Shown: positions 35,040-46,891 of the stretch, in pieces
How the letters are laid out: the number at the start of each line of letters is the position of its first letter
How positions within the stretch are numbered: position 1 is the stretch's first letter
From: Agriotes lineatus
Taxonomy: Eukaryota; Arthropoda; Insecta; Coleoptera; Elateridae
DNA length: 64,000 nucleotides
Assembly (NCBI GenBank): GCA_940337035.1
Contig: OW679203.1
Span: 31,133,495-31,197,494, forward strand
Reading direction: 5' to 3'
Program-made: the position numbers and the translations under genes
Notes under the pieces: generated by a model
Databases searched by the model: none
Seen by the model: the letters and a program-made list of their open reading frames with translations, nothing else
What the model was told of the DNA's origin: nothing

Positions 35040-37000
35040 ATGGTCAAAATTTGGCCAAAATGAAAATTTTTAAACAACCTGCTCCACACACAGATGGTTA
35101 AGGTGGACTAATTACAATGGAACCTATCAAAATGGCAATTTACAAAAATATGGCAAACAGGCAAAAACTAAGTTTACATCGTTGCACCCCAGGAAGATCG
35201 GTGCTCTTCTTTGTACTGGATCTACACTGGAAATCACTTTATGTATTTCGAAAAATTACTTTATCCAGTTTAGATACATCACCTGAAGTTTCTCCAATTG
35301 ACGACCTTTAACGCAAAATTCTAGTAAACTGGAACTAAAGTCGATGTTTTTGAAAACCATAATCTTTTTGTTACTGTCTTTGAACATTCTTTTAAAGAGA
35401 ATAGGCGTTTGTAGTAACTTTAAAAGTTTACATAAATGATGCTTTGTCTATACAGCAGACTAGCTGTACTGATCTGAAACTAGAAAGACTGAAAACATTA
35501 ATCTAAAAAGTTTTTGTTTTTGCCCGTCAGTTTATATGAATTCTGCCGTTATACCATTTACAAAAATCTCTGAACGAAGCTAATTTTACTTTTATTGCCT
35601 TCGCATCTGAATCGACGAAGAGTCGATGCTATTCTTTCATGAAAATTTGTAAGATGTTTATTAGCTAGTCCTCATAAATTGTGCTTTATGTATACCATTA
35701 ACAAGATTTACTGAAAACATCTATTAGCTGAAACATGAAAAGTTTTTGAAGCACTGATGCTGACTCGAAAGATTAAATTAAGGGTATTTTCTTCTTCAAA
35801 TTGTAGTGCATTTGAACTAGAATATTAAAATTGTCATTTATTTAGAGTAGATACATTGTTACAGGAGAAACCCCGTTTACGACACGTAACCAGCCTAAAG
35901 AGGTCCATTAGCTCAGCGTGAGGGGTGGGGCTTAGACTGAAATTAAATGGCAGAGTCTGCCAGTCACAAAACTCTTTACGCCTGATGATTGGTTTCCCTC
36001 CCCCCACCCTGAAATCAATGCGTGACAGGCATTTTGATGATACAAATTACAGACCCCCCCCCCTGTGCATAAAAAGTAGTGGCGGCGTAAATTCTCAAAC
36101 TGATCTAACAACATCGTGTTTAGTGTTTCCAGTTGATGAGTTTTGCTGTAAAATTCTACGAAACTGAAGCTCCGATTGATAGGAAACCTTACCTTCGTTG
36201 TCTTTGAACCTAGTGTTAATGAGACTAATACGATTTTGGTATTTTTTCTCTGATTAAGAAATTATAATCAACAATTCGAGAACCTAAATTGACACTAAAG
36301 ACAATTATTTTTTAAAAACCTAATCTAAAAGGTTTTTGGGTTCTATTTTGTACCGACAAGACTCATTGGAAAAATCTACTCACCTGAAACTGAACACCAG
36401 ATATTTTTCAAGAAGTTCAATGGCTTCTATTGTCTTTAAAGAGTAAGTCAAGGAGATTTGCTGCTCTTTTTGTACTGTAATTGAAATAGAAATTACATAA
36501 ATTCTAGCAAGCTTCTACCATTGATAAAACTCGCTAAATTGAAACTAATTTTTCTTTTATATGTTGCATTGACTGAAAGGTTTTGATGCAACTTAGAAGT
36601 AGTTCGTTATCTAATAAAACTAACTATGCGGTGTATGTATCAGACTCGCTGAACAAATCAACTGCAACGAAACAGAAAAACAGATGAGTCGAAAAAAAGC
36701 TGTATTACATGTATTGTCTTTAGCAATTAGATCAGAAAAAATTTCTGCTTTACATTGGTTGCATTTTAACTGAAAGGAGCTTTTAAAATAACTACAAAGG
36801 TAGCTCATTGTTTAATCTATGTAAATTCTGTTTTTTGTATTCGAATTCTCAAAATTCTACTTGAGATAATTGAGATAATTAGTCATACTTCCTTTGTACT
36901 TAAAGATTGCCTCAAGAAGACTGTAGTGCATTCAAACTAAAAGCAGTCCATTTAAAAATTGCTCGTTAGGCAGATTATGTATATTCTATTTTATCCATTC
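35040..37000. repeat. Very diverged tandem repeat, about 0.24-0.28-kb spacing
   Basis: The word TGTCTTTGAA/TGTCTTTAAA with a neighbouring TGCTCTT..TTTGTACTG and AAATTCTA.NAAACTGAA.CT recurs near 35373, 36198, 36440 and 36715. The last three are spaced about 240-275 bp. It resembles an older relative of the satellite that begins at 37.7 kb (shared TCTAGCAAGCTTCT words), but identity is too low to be sure. A GC-rich patch at 35880-36110 with a run of 10 C (36054-36063) interrupts it. Confidence 0.4.
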
Positions 37001-37699
37001 TATATACATAGAAATATTTTGAAACGTAAATTGTCAGCCCCTTCCATTATCTAGCTAAAACTGTTTTGCTTCTTTAAAGATTTTCGCCTCTTTGACCTTA
37101 CACTGCTCTTTCCAGTAACGCATTAGTTGCTGAAAGCAACAATAATTTAGCCCTGTAAGCCATTAATACTCGTTTGCTTGTAACTTTGTCCCGTTGGAAA
37201 GTTTTCTCGGTCTTGGGTCTATTTATTTTCCGGCATTAACTCGTTAAAGATAACAGCGTCTGTCTTGTCCTGTTATATCAAATCAATTCCCTTCAGTTAA
37301 TACCCAAAGACTACAGGAACATTTATTGCTGCACTAATATTTATTTTTACTAACTTTACTTCGCCATGCTGTAGAGAATGCGGTGTTTTCGTTCAATCTA
37401 CATCCGTTTTGTATGCGCTAAATTAATTTGCAAATCTGTTTAAATTATTCTATCTGTAACTTAATAAATAACGAAAACATATGCGTATCTACATTTGCAG
37501 AATACATTATGAAATTAATGCTTTGTTTGATCATAAATTAAATGAGTGGGCTTTGTATATTTACTGCAGTTGTGATTTCAGTGAAGCTCCATAAATTTGA
37601 CCAATCACTGGCTAGTTTAAAAATATAGATTTTCTGGTTAAAATATTGTTATGAATCGTATACATTTCAACTTTTCGATATAGCTACTGTTAATTCTGT

Positions 37700-40600
37700 A
37701 CTTGTTTACGGCAATTTTCTTGGCAAACTTGCTAATCCTTCGTGCTATCTTTATTTTTTGCATTTTCTTGTTGCATTCTTCCTAAAAGTTGCTATTCACT
37801 GTTTTGATGCCTTCTTAATAACATTATTTGCCGTTGTGGTTATGTCTTCCATATCGTTCACAACTCTTTAATATTCTTTCGCTGTAGTCAACAGACGACT
37901 CTATATTTTTTGTCAAATTTCTAGCAACATTCCAATAATTTTCAGCAAATTTGCTGCGACCTTTCAGTTCATAAATCAGATTGTAAAGAAGCTTCCAGTA
38001 CATTTTCTATCAAATTTTCGTAGACTTTGCTGCAAGTACTCTAGCAAGTTTGCATCGGAATTGCTACACGTTTTTGTCAAGTTTTTATTGAGATTAGAAC
38101 AAATTCTCAGCAAGCTTCTAACACATTTTAGTTTCAATTGCTCTAGCAAGTTTACAACAGATCCGTTGCAAGTTTCCACTTGAATTTCAGAAATGTATTA
38201 TAAAGTTCTATTACAAACTTGTTAGTCAATGTTAAACAAATTTTCAGCGAGTTAAAAGTAACCATTTTAGCAAATTCTAAAACACCTTTTACTACATTTT
38301 CAGCGAAGTTGCAGCAAAATTTCAGTAAACAAAACAGATTGTAAAGAAGCTTGTAGTAAGGTTTGTAGAAAGTGTAAAGCAAATTTTCAAGTGTTCAACA
38401 AATATTCGGGTAGAGAAAGCAAAATCTTAGCAAGCTTGTAACACATTTTAGTAAACTTGCGATGAATTTCTTTTTAGATTTCTTAGTAAATTTTAAGCAA
38501 ATTTCCAACGAGTTGACAGCAGCGTCTTTAGTAAGATATCAGAGAATTTTTAAACATTTTTGACTAAATTTTCAGCCAATCTACTCCACAATTTCTGTAA
38601 GTAAATGATATGGTAAAAAATCTTTCGGTAACATTTCTAGAAAGTTTACAGTAAATTTTTAATAAGTGCACTACGAACTGTTCTAGCAGCTATCGTAAAA
38701 TTTGCAGGAAGAATAAAGAATACATTCTGAGCGAGCTTGTAACATATTTTAATAAGCTCGCGTTGAGTTCTTTTATAAAATTGTTAGCTCATCTCAAACA
38801 AATTTTCAAAGAATTTACAGCTATGTTTTTAGTGAAACAATTTTAACGAATTTTTAAACATTTTTTGCTACACTTTTAGTCAACTTACTGCAAAATTTCA
38901 GAAATTTAGTATGAAGTTCTATTACAAACTTTAGTCAATCTTAAACAAATTTTCAGCGAGTTAAGAGTAACAATTTTAGCAAATTCTTAAACATTTTTTA
39001 CTACATTTTCAGCGAAGTAGCAGCAAAATTTCAGTAAACAAAACAGATTGTAAAGAAGCTTGTAGTAAGGTTTGTAGAAAGTTTAAAGCAAATTTCATTA
39101 AGTTTGCTGCAATCAATTCAAGCACGGTTACAACAGATTTGTTGTAAGTTTTCAACAAATATTCGGGTAGATAAAGCAAACTCTTAGCAAGCTTGTAACA
39201 CATTTTAGTAAACTTGCGATAAATTTCTTTTTAGATTACTTAGTAAATTTTAAGCAAATTTCCAACGAGTTGACAGCAGAGTCTTTAGTAAAATTTTAGA
39301 GAATTTTTAAACATTTTTGACTAAATTTTCAGCCAATCTACTCAAAAATTTCTGTAAGTAAAGGATATGGTAAAAAATCTTCCGGTAACATTTCTAGAAA
39401 GTTTACAGTAAATTTGTAATAGGTGCACTACGAACTGTTCTAGCAGCTATCGTAAAATTTTCAGGAAGAATAAAGAATACATTCTGAGCGAGCTTGTAAC
39501 ATATTTTAATAAGCTCGCGTTGAGTTCTTTTATAAAATTGTTAGCTCATCTCGAGCAAATTTTCAAAGAATTCGCAGCTATGTTTTTAGTGAAACAGTAA
39601 CAATTTTAACGAATTTTTAAACATTTTAGTTAATTTACTGCAAAATTTCAGGAAGTAAAGCAGATTGTAGAAAACCTTCTAGTAAAGTTTCCAGTAAATT
39701 TATAACAAATTTTTTATGAGTTTGCTGCAAACTGCTTTAGAAATTTTGAAACAGATGTGTTGCTTGTTTTCGTCTAATTTCAGAAAGATTCAAATAAAAT
39801 CTGAGCAAGCTTGCAACACATTTTAGCAAACTCGCCATGAGTACTTTTAGTTGTGCAATTTTTCAATGCGTTGACAGCAAAGTGTTTAGTGAAGGCAGCA
39901 ATTTCAACAAATTTTTAAACAATTTTGACTAAATTTTTAGATAATTCATTAAAAAATTTCTAGAGGTACACTAAATTGTCAAAGAGTTGGCTGCAGCTTT
40001 CTAAAAATGTTCGTCAAATTCTTAGTAATTGCTAAGCAAATTTTCAACGAGTTGACATCAAAGTATTTACTGAGATATATATAATTTCAGCAAATATTAA
40101 ACAATTATGACTACATTTTGAGGAAATTCATTGCAACATTTCAGTCACTAGAGCAGACTGTAAAGAAACTATAAGTAAAATATCTAAACAATTTTCAGCA
40201 AAGTTTCAATCACTTCACTGCAAACTGCTCTACCAATTTTGCAACAGATCTGCTGAAGGGTTTCGTCAAATTTTCAGAAAGATTAAAATGAATTTTGAGG
40301 CTTGTAATACTTATTAGTAAGCTTGCAATGAGTTCTATTACTTAGGCAATTTTTCAATGATTTGATAGTAAAGTGTTTAGTGAACTAGCAACAATTTCAA
40401 CGAATATTTAAACAATTTTGACTAAATTTTTAGATAATTTATTGTAAAATTTCAGGAGGTGCAGCAGATTGTAAAAACTCTTTCAATAAAAGAAAGTTTG
40501 CAGTAAATTGTCAGAGTTTTCTGCAAACTATTTTAACAAGTTTGCAACAGCTTTGCTACAAATGTTCGTCAAATCTTAAAGAAGATTAAGGCAAGGTTGT

Positions 40601-43600
40601 AACACATGTTAGTAATCTCATGATGAGTTCTTTGCAACAGGTTTTCGATACATTTTCAGGAAGATTAAAATGAATTCTGTCTTAGTAAGCAAGCAATGAG
40701 TTCTCTTATAAAATTATTGGTATGAATGACTTTGCTAGACTATTCTAACCACTGTTTGACAGATTTGTTACACATTTTCATCAAATTGTCAAATAAATCT
40801 TCACCAAGTTTGTAACACATTTTAGTAGGCTCGCGATAAGTTCTTTTATACAGTCAGCAGTAAATTTTAGTTTTCAAAGAATTGACAGTATTTAGTGAAA
40901 TAGCAGCAATCTCAGCGATTTTTAAAAAAAATTGAGAAACGTCATTGGAAAATGTCAGAGAGTGAAGCAGATTGTAAAAATGCTAGTAAAATTTCCAAAG
41001 AATTTGCGGCAAACTATTTTTGCAAATTTGCAACAGCTTTGCTAAAAGTTAATCAAACCTTCAATAAGATTAAAGAAAGGTTGTAACATATTTTAGTAAG
41101 CTCGAGATAAGTTCTTTATTCTGAACAAAGTTTCATCACGTTTACTGCAAACTGCTCTACCAAGTTTGCAACAGATCTGTTACAGGTTTTCTTAACATTT
41201 TCAGGAAGATAAAAATAAATTTATTAAAAAAATTATTAATACGAAGCCTTTGCTACAAACTATTCCAGCATCAGATTTGTTACACGTTTTGGTTAACTAT
41301 TAGAAAAATGCAAATAAATTGTCAGCAAAGTTGTAACACATTTTGTTAATCTCGCGATGAGTTTTTTTATAAAGTTTTCAGTAAACTTTAGCAAGTTTTC
41401 AAAAAGTTAACAGCAAAGTGTTTAAAGAAATAGCAATAATTCCAGCGATTTTTAAACAATTTTGACTAAATTTTGAAGAAAGTCATTGGAAAATTTCAGA
41501 GTAGTACCATATCTAGGCAGTTTACAAAACAATTTCAAAGAATTCGCGGCAAACTATTTTAACCAATGTGCAACAGCTGTGCTAAGAGTTCATCAAATCG
41601 TCAAAAAGATTAAGAAACGGTTGTAACACATTTTAGTAAGCTCGAGATAAGTTCTTTATTGAAATTCTTAGTAGATCTGAGGCAAATTTTCCACAAGTTG
41701 ACAGCAAAGTGTTTACTGAAATACGAATAATTTCAGTGAATTCGTAAAGAATTTTGAAAAAAATTGTTGCAAAATTTCAGTACGTAAAATTTACAACAAA
41801 GTTTCAGCCCGTTTACTTCAAACTGCTCTACCAAGTCTTCAACAGATCTGTTGCAGGTTTTCGTAACATTTTCAGGAAGATAAAAATGAATTTGGAGGCC
41901 TATAATACATTTTAGTAAGCAGGCAATGAGTTCTTTTATAAATTTTTTGATATGAATCACTTTGCTACAAACTATTCTAGCTATTTAACTATTTAACAGA
42001 TTTGTTACACGTTTTCGTCAAATTTTCAGAAAAATTCAAATACATTTTCAGCATCGTTGTAACACATTTTAGTAAGCCCGGGATGAGTTTTTTTATAGAG
42101 TTCTCACTAAACTTGAGCACGTTTTCAAACAGGTGACAGCAAAGTGTTTAGTGAAATAGCAAAAATTTCAGCGATTTTTAAACAATTTCGAATAAATTTT
42201 GAGAAAAGTTATTGGAAAATGTCAGAGAGTGGAGCAGATTGTAAAAACGTTTCTAGTGAAATTTTCTAGAAAGTTTACAGCAACTTTTCAAAAATTTGGT
42301 ACAGACTATTTTAACAAATTTTCAACAGCTTTTCTAAAAGTGTTCGTTGAATCTTAAAGAAGATTATGGCAAAGTTGTAACACATGTTAGTAAGCTCACG
42401 ATGAGTTCCTTGTTAAAATTCTTAGTAGATCTTATGCAAATCTTCAACGAGTTTGCAGCAAAGTGTTTACTGAAATAGGAAAAATTTCAGCAAATTTTTA
42501 AACAATTATGACTAAATTTTGAATAAAGTCATTTCAAGTGTCAATAAGAAGCACAGATCGTAAAGAAGTTATAAGTCAAATTTCTAGACAATTTTCAGCA
42601 AAGTTTCAGTCAGTTTACTGCTAACTGCTCGACCAATTTTGCAACAGATCTGTTTTCGTTAAATTTTCAGGAAGATTAAAATGAATTTGGTAATAGTAAA
42701 TACCTCTTATAAAATTATTGGTATGAATGACTTTGATACACTATTCTAGCAACTGTTTAACAGATTTGTTACACATTTTTGACAAATCTTCAGAAAGTTT
42801 CAACACATTTTAGTAAGCTCGCGATCATTTCTTTTATACAGTTTTAAGTAAAGTTTAGTTTTCAAAAAGTTGAGCGCAAAGTTTTTAGTGAAGTAAGAAT
42901 TTTAACTGAATTTTAAGGAAAGTCATTGGAAAATTTCAGAGAGTGGAGCAGATTGTAAAAAGGCGTCTAATACAATTTCTAAGAAATGTGCAGCAAATTT
43001 TCAAAGAATTTGCTGCAAACTATTTTAGCGAGTTTGCAACAGCTTTGCTAAAGGTTAATCAAATCTACAATCACATTAAGGAAAGATTGTAACACAATTT
43101 AGTAAGTTCTTTATTGAAATTCTTAATAGATTTTAGGCAAAATTTTCACAAGTTGACAGCACTGAAATACGAATCATTTCAGTGAATCCTTAAAAAATTA
43201 TGAATACATTTTGATAAAGTCTTTCAAAATTTCAGTAAGTAGAGCAAATTGTAAAGAAGCTACTAGTAAACATTCTGAAAAAATTATAGCAGAGTTTTAC
43301 CAAACTTGCAGCACGTCTGTTGCAGGTTTTCGTCTAATATTCGGTAAGATTCACATACATTTTTAGCAAGCTTGTATGCTCGTGATGACTTCCTTTATAA
43401 AATTGTTTATGTAGACAATAAACAAATTTTCAACGTTTCAACAACAAAGTTTTTAGCAAACTGCAATAATATCAGCGAAATTTTAAACATTTTACTACCC
43501 TTTACGCTAATTTACTGCAAAATTTCAGTATGGCCAAGAAGCTTGGAGTAAAATTTCTTGAAATTTTACAGTAAATTTTCATAGCGTTTGCTGCAAACTA

Positions 43601-44935
43601 TTCTAGCATATTTGCAACAGAATTGCTACAAGTTTTCCTCAAATCTTCAGAAAGATTAAATAAATTCTTACCCAGCTTGTCATACGTTTTAGTAAGTTTG
43701 CGATGAGTAGTCGGTTATAATTCTTAGTAGATCTTAAGCAGCGTATCAACGAATCGGCAGCAAAGTATTTAGTAAAATAGCAGCCATTTCAGAAATTTTT
43801 TAAATAATTTTGACCAAATCTCACATATTCAGAAATATTAAAATAGATTTTCAGTAAGCTTTTCGCACATTTCAATAAACTCGAGATAAATTCTTAGTAA
43901 ATCTTAAGCAAGCAGTAAGTTAATGGCAAAGGTTTTAGCAAATTGCAACACTATCAGGGAATTTTTTAACCTTTTTACTACATTTCACGCAAATTTATTG
44001 CATAATTTGAGTAAGTAAAGCTGATGATAAAAAAGATTCCAAAAATGTCTAGAAAATTTACAAAAATTTTGAATTGTAACAGATTCGTTACAAGTTTTCG
44101 TCAAATCTTCAGAAAGATTTAAAACATTCTCAGCAAGCTTGTAACACATGTTAGTAAGCTCGCGGTAAGTTCTTAGTAAATCTTAAGCAAGCAACAAATT
44201 AACAGCAAATTGCAACAGCATCAGTGAATTTTTGCCCCTTTACTATATTTTACGCAAATTTATTGCAGTATTTCAACAAGTACAGCTGATGGTAAAGAAG
44301 ATTCAAAAAACGTCTAGAAAATTCATAAAAATGTTTAATGGCCTTGCTGCAAACTATTGTAACAGATTTGTTACACGTTTTAGTCAAATCTTCAGGAAGA
44401 TTATAAAAATTGTAACACATTTTCAACGAGTCAATAGCAAATTTTTCAGCAAATGGCAACAATACCAGCAAATTGTTGAAAATTTTACTGCATTTTAAGC
44501 CAACTTAATGCAAAATTTCAGTAAGTAAAGTAGATTGCAAAGAAGCTTCCAGAAAAATTATACAGTAAATTTTTATAGTGGTCGACAAATCTTCAAGAAG
44601 ATTACAGTAAGGTTGTCGGCTCGCGATGATTTTTATTCTAAAATTAGCAAATTTTCAACGAGTTGTCAACACAGTTTTAAGTGAAATTGTAACAAGTTCA
44701 CCGACTGTTTAAACATATTGGAATACATTTTAGCAAATGTACTGAAAAATTTAAATAAATAAATTAAACTATAAAAAAGTTTGCAATAAAATTTTGAGAA
44801 AATAACAGAAAATTTTCGATGACTGTTGCAGACTATTGTAGGAAGATTGCAGCCAATTTGCCACAAACCTTCGGCAAATTTTCAGTACGTTTGAAACGAC
44901 TCTTGTTGCAATACACTGTAGTAAACTTTCGGTAA
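37700..44935. repeat. Decayed satellite array 1, units about 0.3-0.37 kb
   Basis: The same ordered words recur throughout: TTGTAACACATTTTAGTAAG, CTCGCGATGAGTTCTTTTAT, CAAATTTTCAACGAGTTGAC, AGCAAAGTGTTTAGTGAAAT, AAATTTCAG.AAGTA.AGCAG, ATTGTAAAGAAGCTT and TTGCAACAGATCTGTTGCA. For example the AACACATTTTAGTAAG word appears near 38436, 39195, 39806, 41630, 41905, 42070 and 44150. Units differ from each other by perhaps 20-30 percent with many indels, so this is an old array no longer homogenised, apart from one recent duplication (38224-39625). Short open frames inside repeat the same residues and are not genes. The small word TTTTCAGCAA (TTGCTGAAAA on the other strand) recurs every few tens of bases. 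Confidence 0.85.
38224..39625. repeat. Recent tandem duplication of about 0.7 kb within array 1
   Basis: The segments 38224-38870 and 38934-39625 are far more alike (roughly 93 percent by eye) than other units. They share long identical runs around AACAAAACAGATTGTAAAGA, GATATGGTAAAAAATCTT and GTGCACTACGAACTGTTC. The first copy lacks about 60 bp near 38380 that the second has at about 39098-39157. Each copy spans about two basic units, so this is a higher-order repeat of two monomers that formed well after the rest decayed. Confidence 0.8.
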
Positions 44936-44949
44936 TTTATTTTGTCTAT

Positions 44950-45490
44950 GACCACTACTAAAAGTAGGCCTTGTAGGCTTGTTTCACTAAAAGTGATGTT
45001 TTATAGTTTACCGTGGTTAACGAAATCAGCTGTTTACTTTTAGCACATGGGCTAAAAGTGAAGTGAGGTTATAAAACTACAATTTCGAACTGGAAGTGAA
45101 GTTGTAAAGTTATTCTAGTTACTTCTTGCGTTACAGGTAAAGTGTTTTTGAAATAATTAAAGCATTATGTAATGAATACAGTCAGATGTGGAGTATCAAT
45201 AATTACATTTCGTAACTCACCTTGACAGTACTGGCGTGGTAAACAATCGCCCGCGCGGCGTGGCCTACTGTTTATTATGACATAAATTAAAAGTGTCGCA
45301 AATGCAAACTTTTGTTAAATCGATATTTATGGATTAATAACGGTAAAATTAAGGTCGTAGATAAAATATTGTATGCAACGCGTGCTAAAAGTCGTTTATG
45401 CACGAGACATGTTATGAAACTCAGCCTTAGGCTTCGTTTCATAATTTTCATGTCTCGTGCATAAACGTCAACTTTTAGCACTTGTTGCAT
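44950..45490. mobile_element. Palindrome-rich insertion ending in a 118-nt hairpin
   Basis: Satellite text stops near 44935 and resumes near 45490. Between them are short palindromes built on CTAAAAG (for example CACTAAAAGTG and ACTTTTAGCACA..GGGCTAAAAGT). At the right end is a hairpin of 45373-45490. Its outer stem pairs ATGCAACGCGTGCTAAAAGT with ACTTTTAGCACTTGTTGCAT, its middle stem of 18 bp is GTTTATGCACGAGACATG, and its inner stem is ATGAAAC..GTTTCAT. No TSD or transposase is seen. It could be a foldback or MITE-type element of unknown superfamily. Confidence 0.6.
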
Positions 45491-46050
45491 AAATAGCTAT
45501 TTTATAATTCTTAGTAAACGTCAAGAAATGCAGGAATTTTTTCTTAGCAAATAAGAGTGACATCAAGTTTGACCAAATTTTTAACAGCAATACATATTCA
45601 GCAAGATAATTTTTAAGCGGTTTGCAGTAATTATCTAACAAAATTGAAGTACATGTTCAGAAGGCAGCAGTTTTTAACAAATATACCATAAGGTTGCAAC
45701 AAATCTTGAGCAAATTTCTAATTTTTAACAATCTTGCTCAAAACGTTTGAAGCAAATACTTTTGCTTTTACAGGTTTCTAACATATTCGCTAATAACATT
45801 GCAATACATTTTGCATTATTATTGCAGTAAATTCTTAACAACAGCTTTTTCGCATGCTTGTGCTAAATTTTAGGCGAATTGAAACAATTTAGAATAAATA
45901 TACAACTCATTCGCAGCCAATTTTTAGTAACTCTGTAATATAAATTTTAAATTTAAAATGTAAGTTTCTCGCCAGATTGCAGTTAATTTCCAATACATTT
46001 TGTTCGTAGCAAGTTTCATTGAGTTTACAAGAAATTTTAACCAAACTAAC
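45491..46050. repeat. Tail of satellite array 1
   Basis: Words such as ATTCTTAGTAAACGTCAAG, AACAGCAATACATATTCAGC and TTTGCAGTAATTATC continue the array style beyond the palindromic insertion, then fade. This part is more diverged than the main block. Confidence 0.5.
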
Positions 46051-46693
46051 AACTCTGACAAAAATAATTCAAATCCGGCAACCTTACTTACGTTCTATAT
46101 TCCCAGCAGACACATTTCGTTATCTCATCCCCAGCTCTCTTTGTTTCGTTAGCTCGTTAGGTTTTACTTCTTTTTTTATTCGCCTATTCACTGCCGGTTA
46201 TTTACACTTTTCTTTCTTTCCGTTTGGTGGAACTCTAACTTTTTCAAATCACTTGCTCTGCAGATTCCTGTTTTCAGGGAATGTTTATTTTTACCACCAA
46301 AACTTCTCATTCCTATTGTTATTATATTACATTTTTACTTTTTTTGTTACCCTGAAGTATTCATGCTTGAATTTGCTGTTTCATAATGTTTAATTAAGCA
46401 ATATAGCTCCATTCCTCTACACGCACGTTCAGTTCAGTAATTATTATGAGAATGCTTTCTATTATTTTTAAATTAAAAGGCTAGCACTAAGCGGTTGTTT
46501 TAATAATGTTCTGTTTAACTTCTTGGTTGTTATATGCTGTCATTTTACGTCTTTATTCTCCTTACGCAAATTTCTTATCAATTACGTTTTACCATTATCA
46601 CTTGCGTATTTATTGTCTACATCTGCCAAGTTGTTAGATTCCTGCGTAGTGCATATTCCTTGATGGAACCTGTTCGGTAGTAAAATTTAACAC
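46051..46693. other. Unassigned AT-rich sequence
   Basis: A 124-codon plus-strand open frame (46019-46393) is almost entirely hydrophobic and Phe/Leu-rich, as expected from T-rich DNA. I see no domain, no homologue and no promoter, and I do not call a gene. Confidence 0.4.
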
Positions 46694-46891
46694 CAGAGCC
46701 AGATTAGGGGGGGGGGGCTAAGGGGGCTGCAGCCCCGGGCCACCGAATTTCGGGAGCTTCGAAAAGATTCGAAGGTTATAAGCTAGTGCGGTTTCTAATC
46801 ATTTAGATCCCTTTGTACCCGTTGCATAAATGGAAATGGGGCCTCTAAAAAAATTTAGCCCTGGGCCTCACATATCCTTAATCCAGCTCTG
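46694..46891. mobile_element. Small hAT-like MITE, 198 bp
   Basis: The left end CAGAGCCAGATTAGGG and the reverse complement of the right end CAGAGCTGGATTAAGGATAT match over about 14 bp, a terminus type common in hAT-derived MITEs. Interior patches (GGCCC.GGGCTAA / TTAGCCCTGGGCC) also pair. An 11-G run lies at 46707-46717. The 8-bp flanks do not match (tttaacac versus tgcttggg), so the TSD is lost or the superfamily is wrong. Confidence 0.55.

Noticed and set aside
36054..36063. Poly-C run and surrounding GC-rich patch as a MITE
   Set aside because: Partial pairing of G-rich and C-rich ends was seen, but no consistent TIR or TSD could be fixed.
37976..44866. Numerous 60-90-codon frames in array 1 with recurring KTCN..V..L strings, as a repeat protein
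   Set aside because: The recurrence follows the DNA repeat, frames are broken every monomer, and both strands are equally open.
46019..46393. 124-codon hydrophobic frame as a membrane protein
   Set aside because: T-rich DNA gives Phe/Leu-rich frames by chance; no promoter, homology or conserved motif seen.
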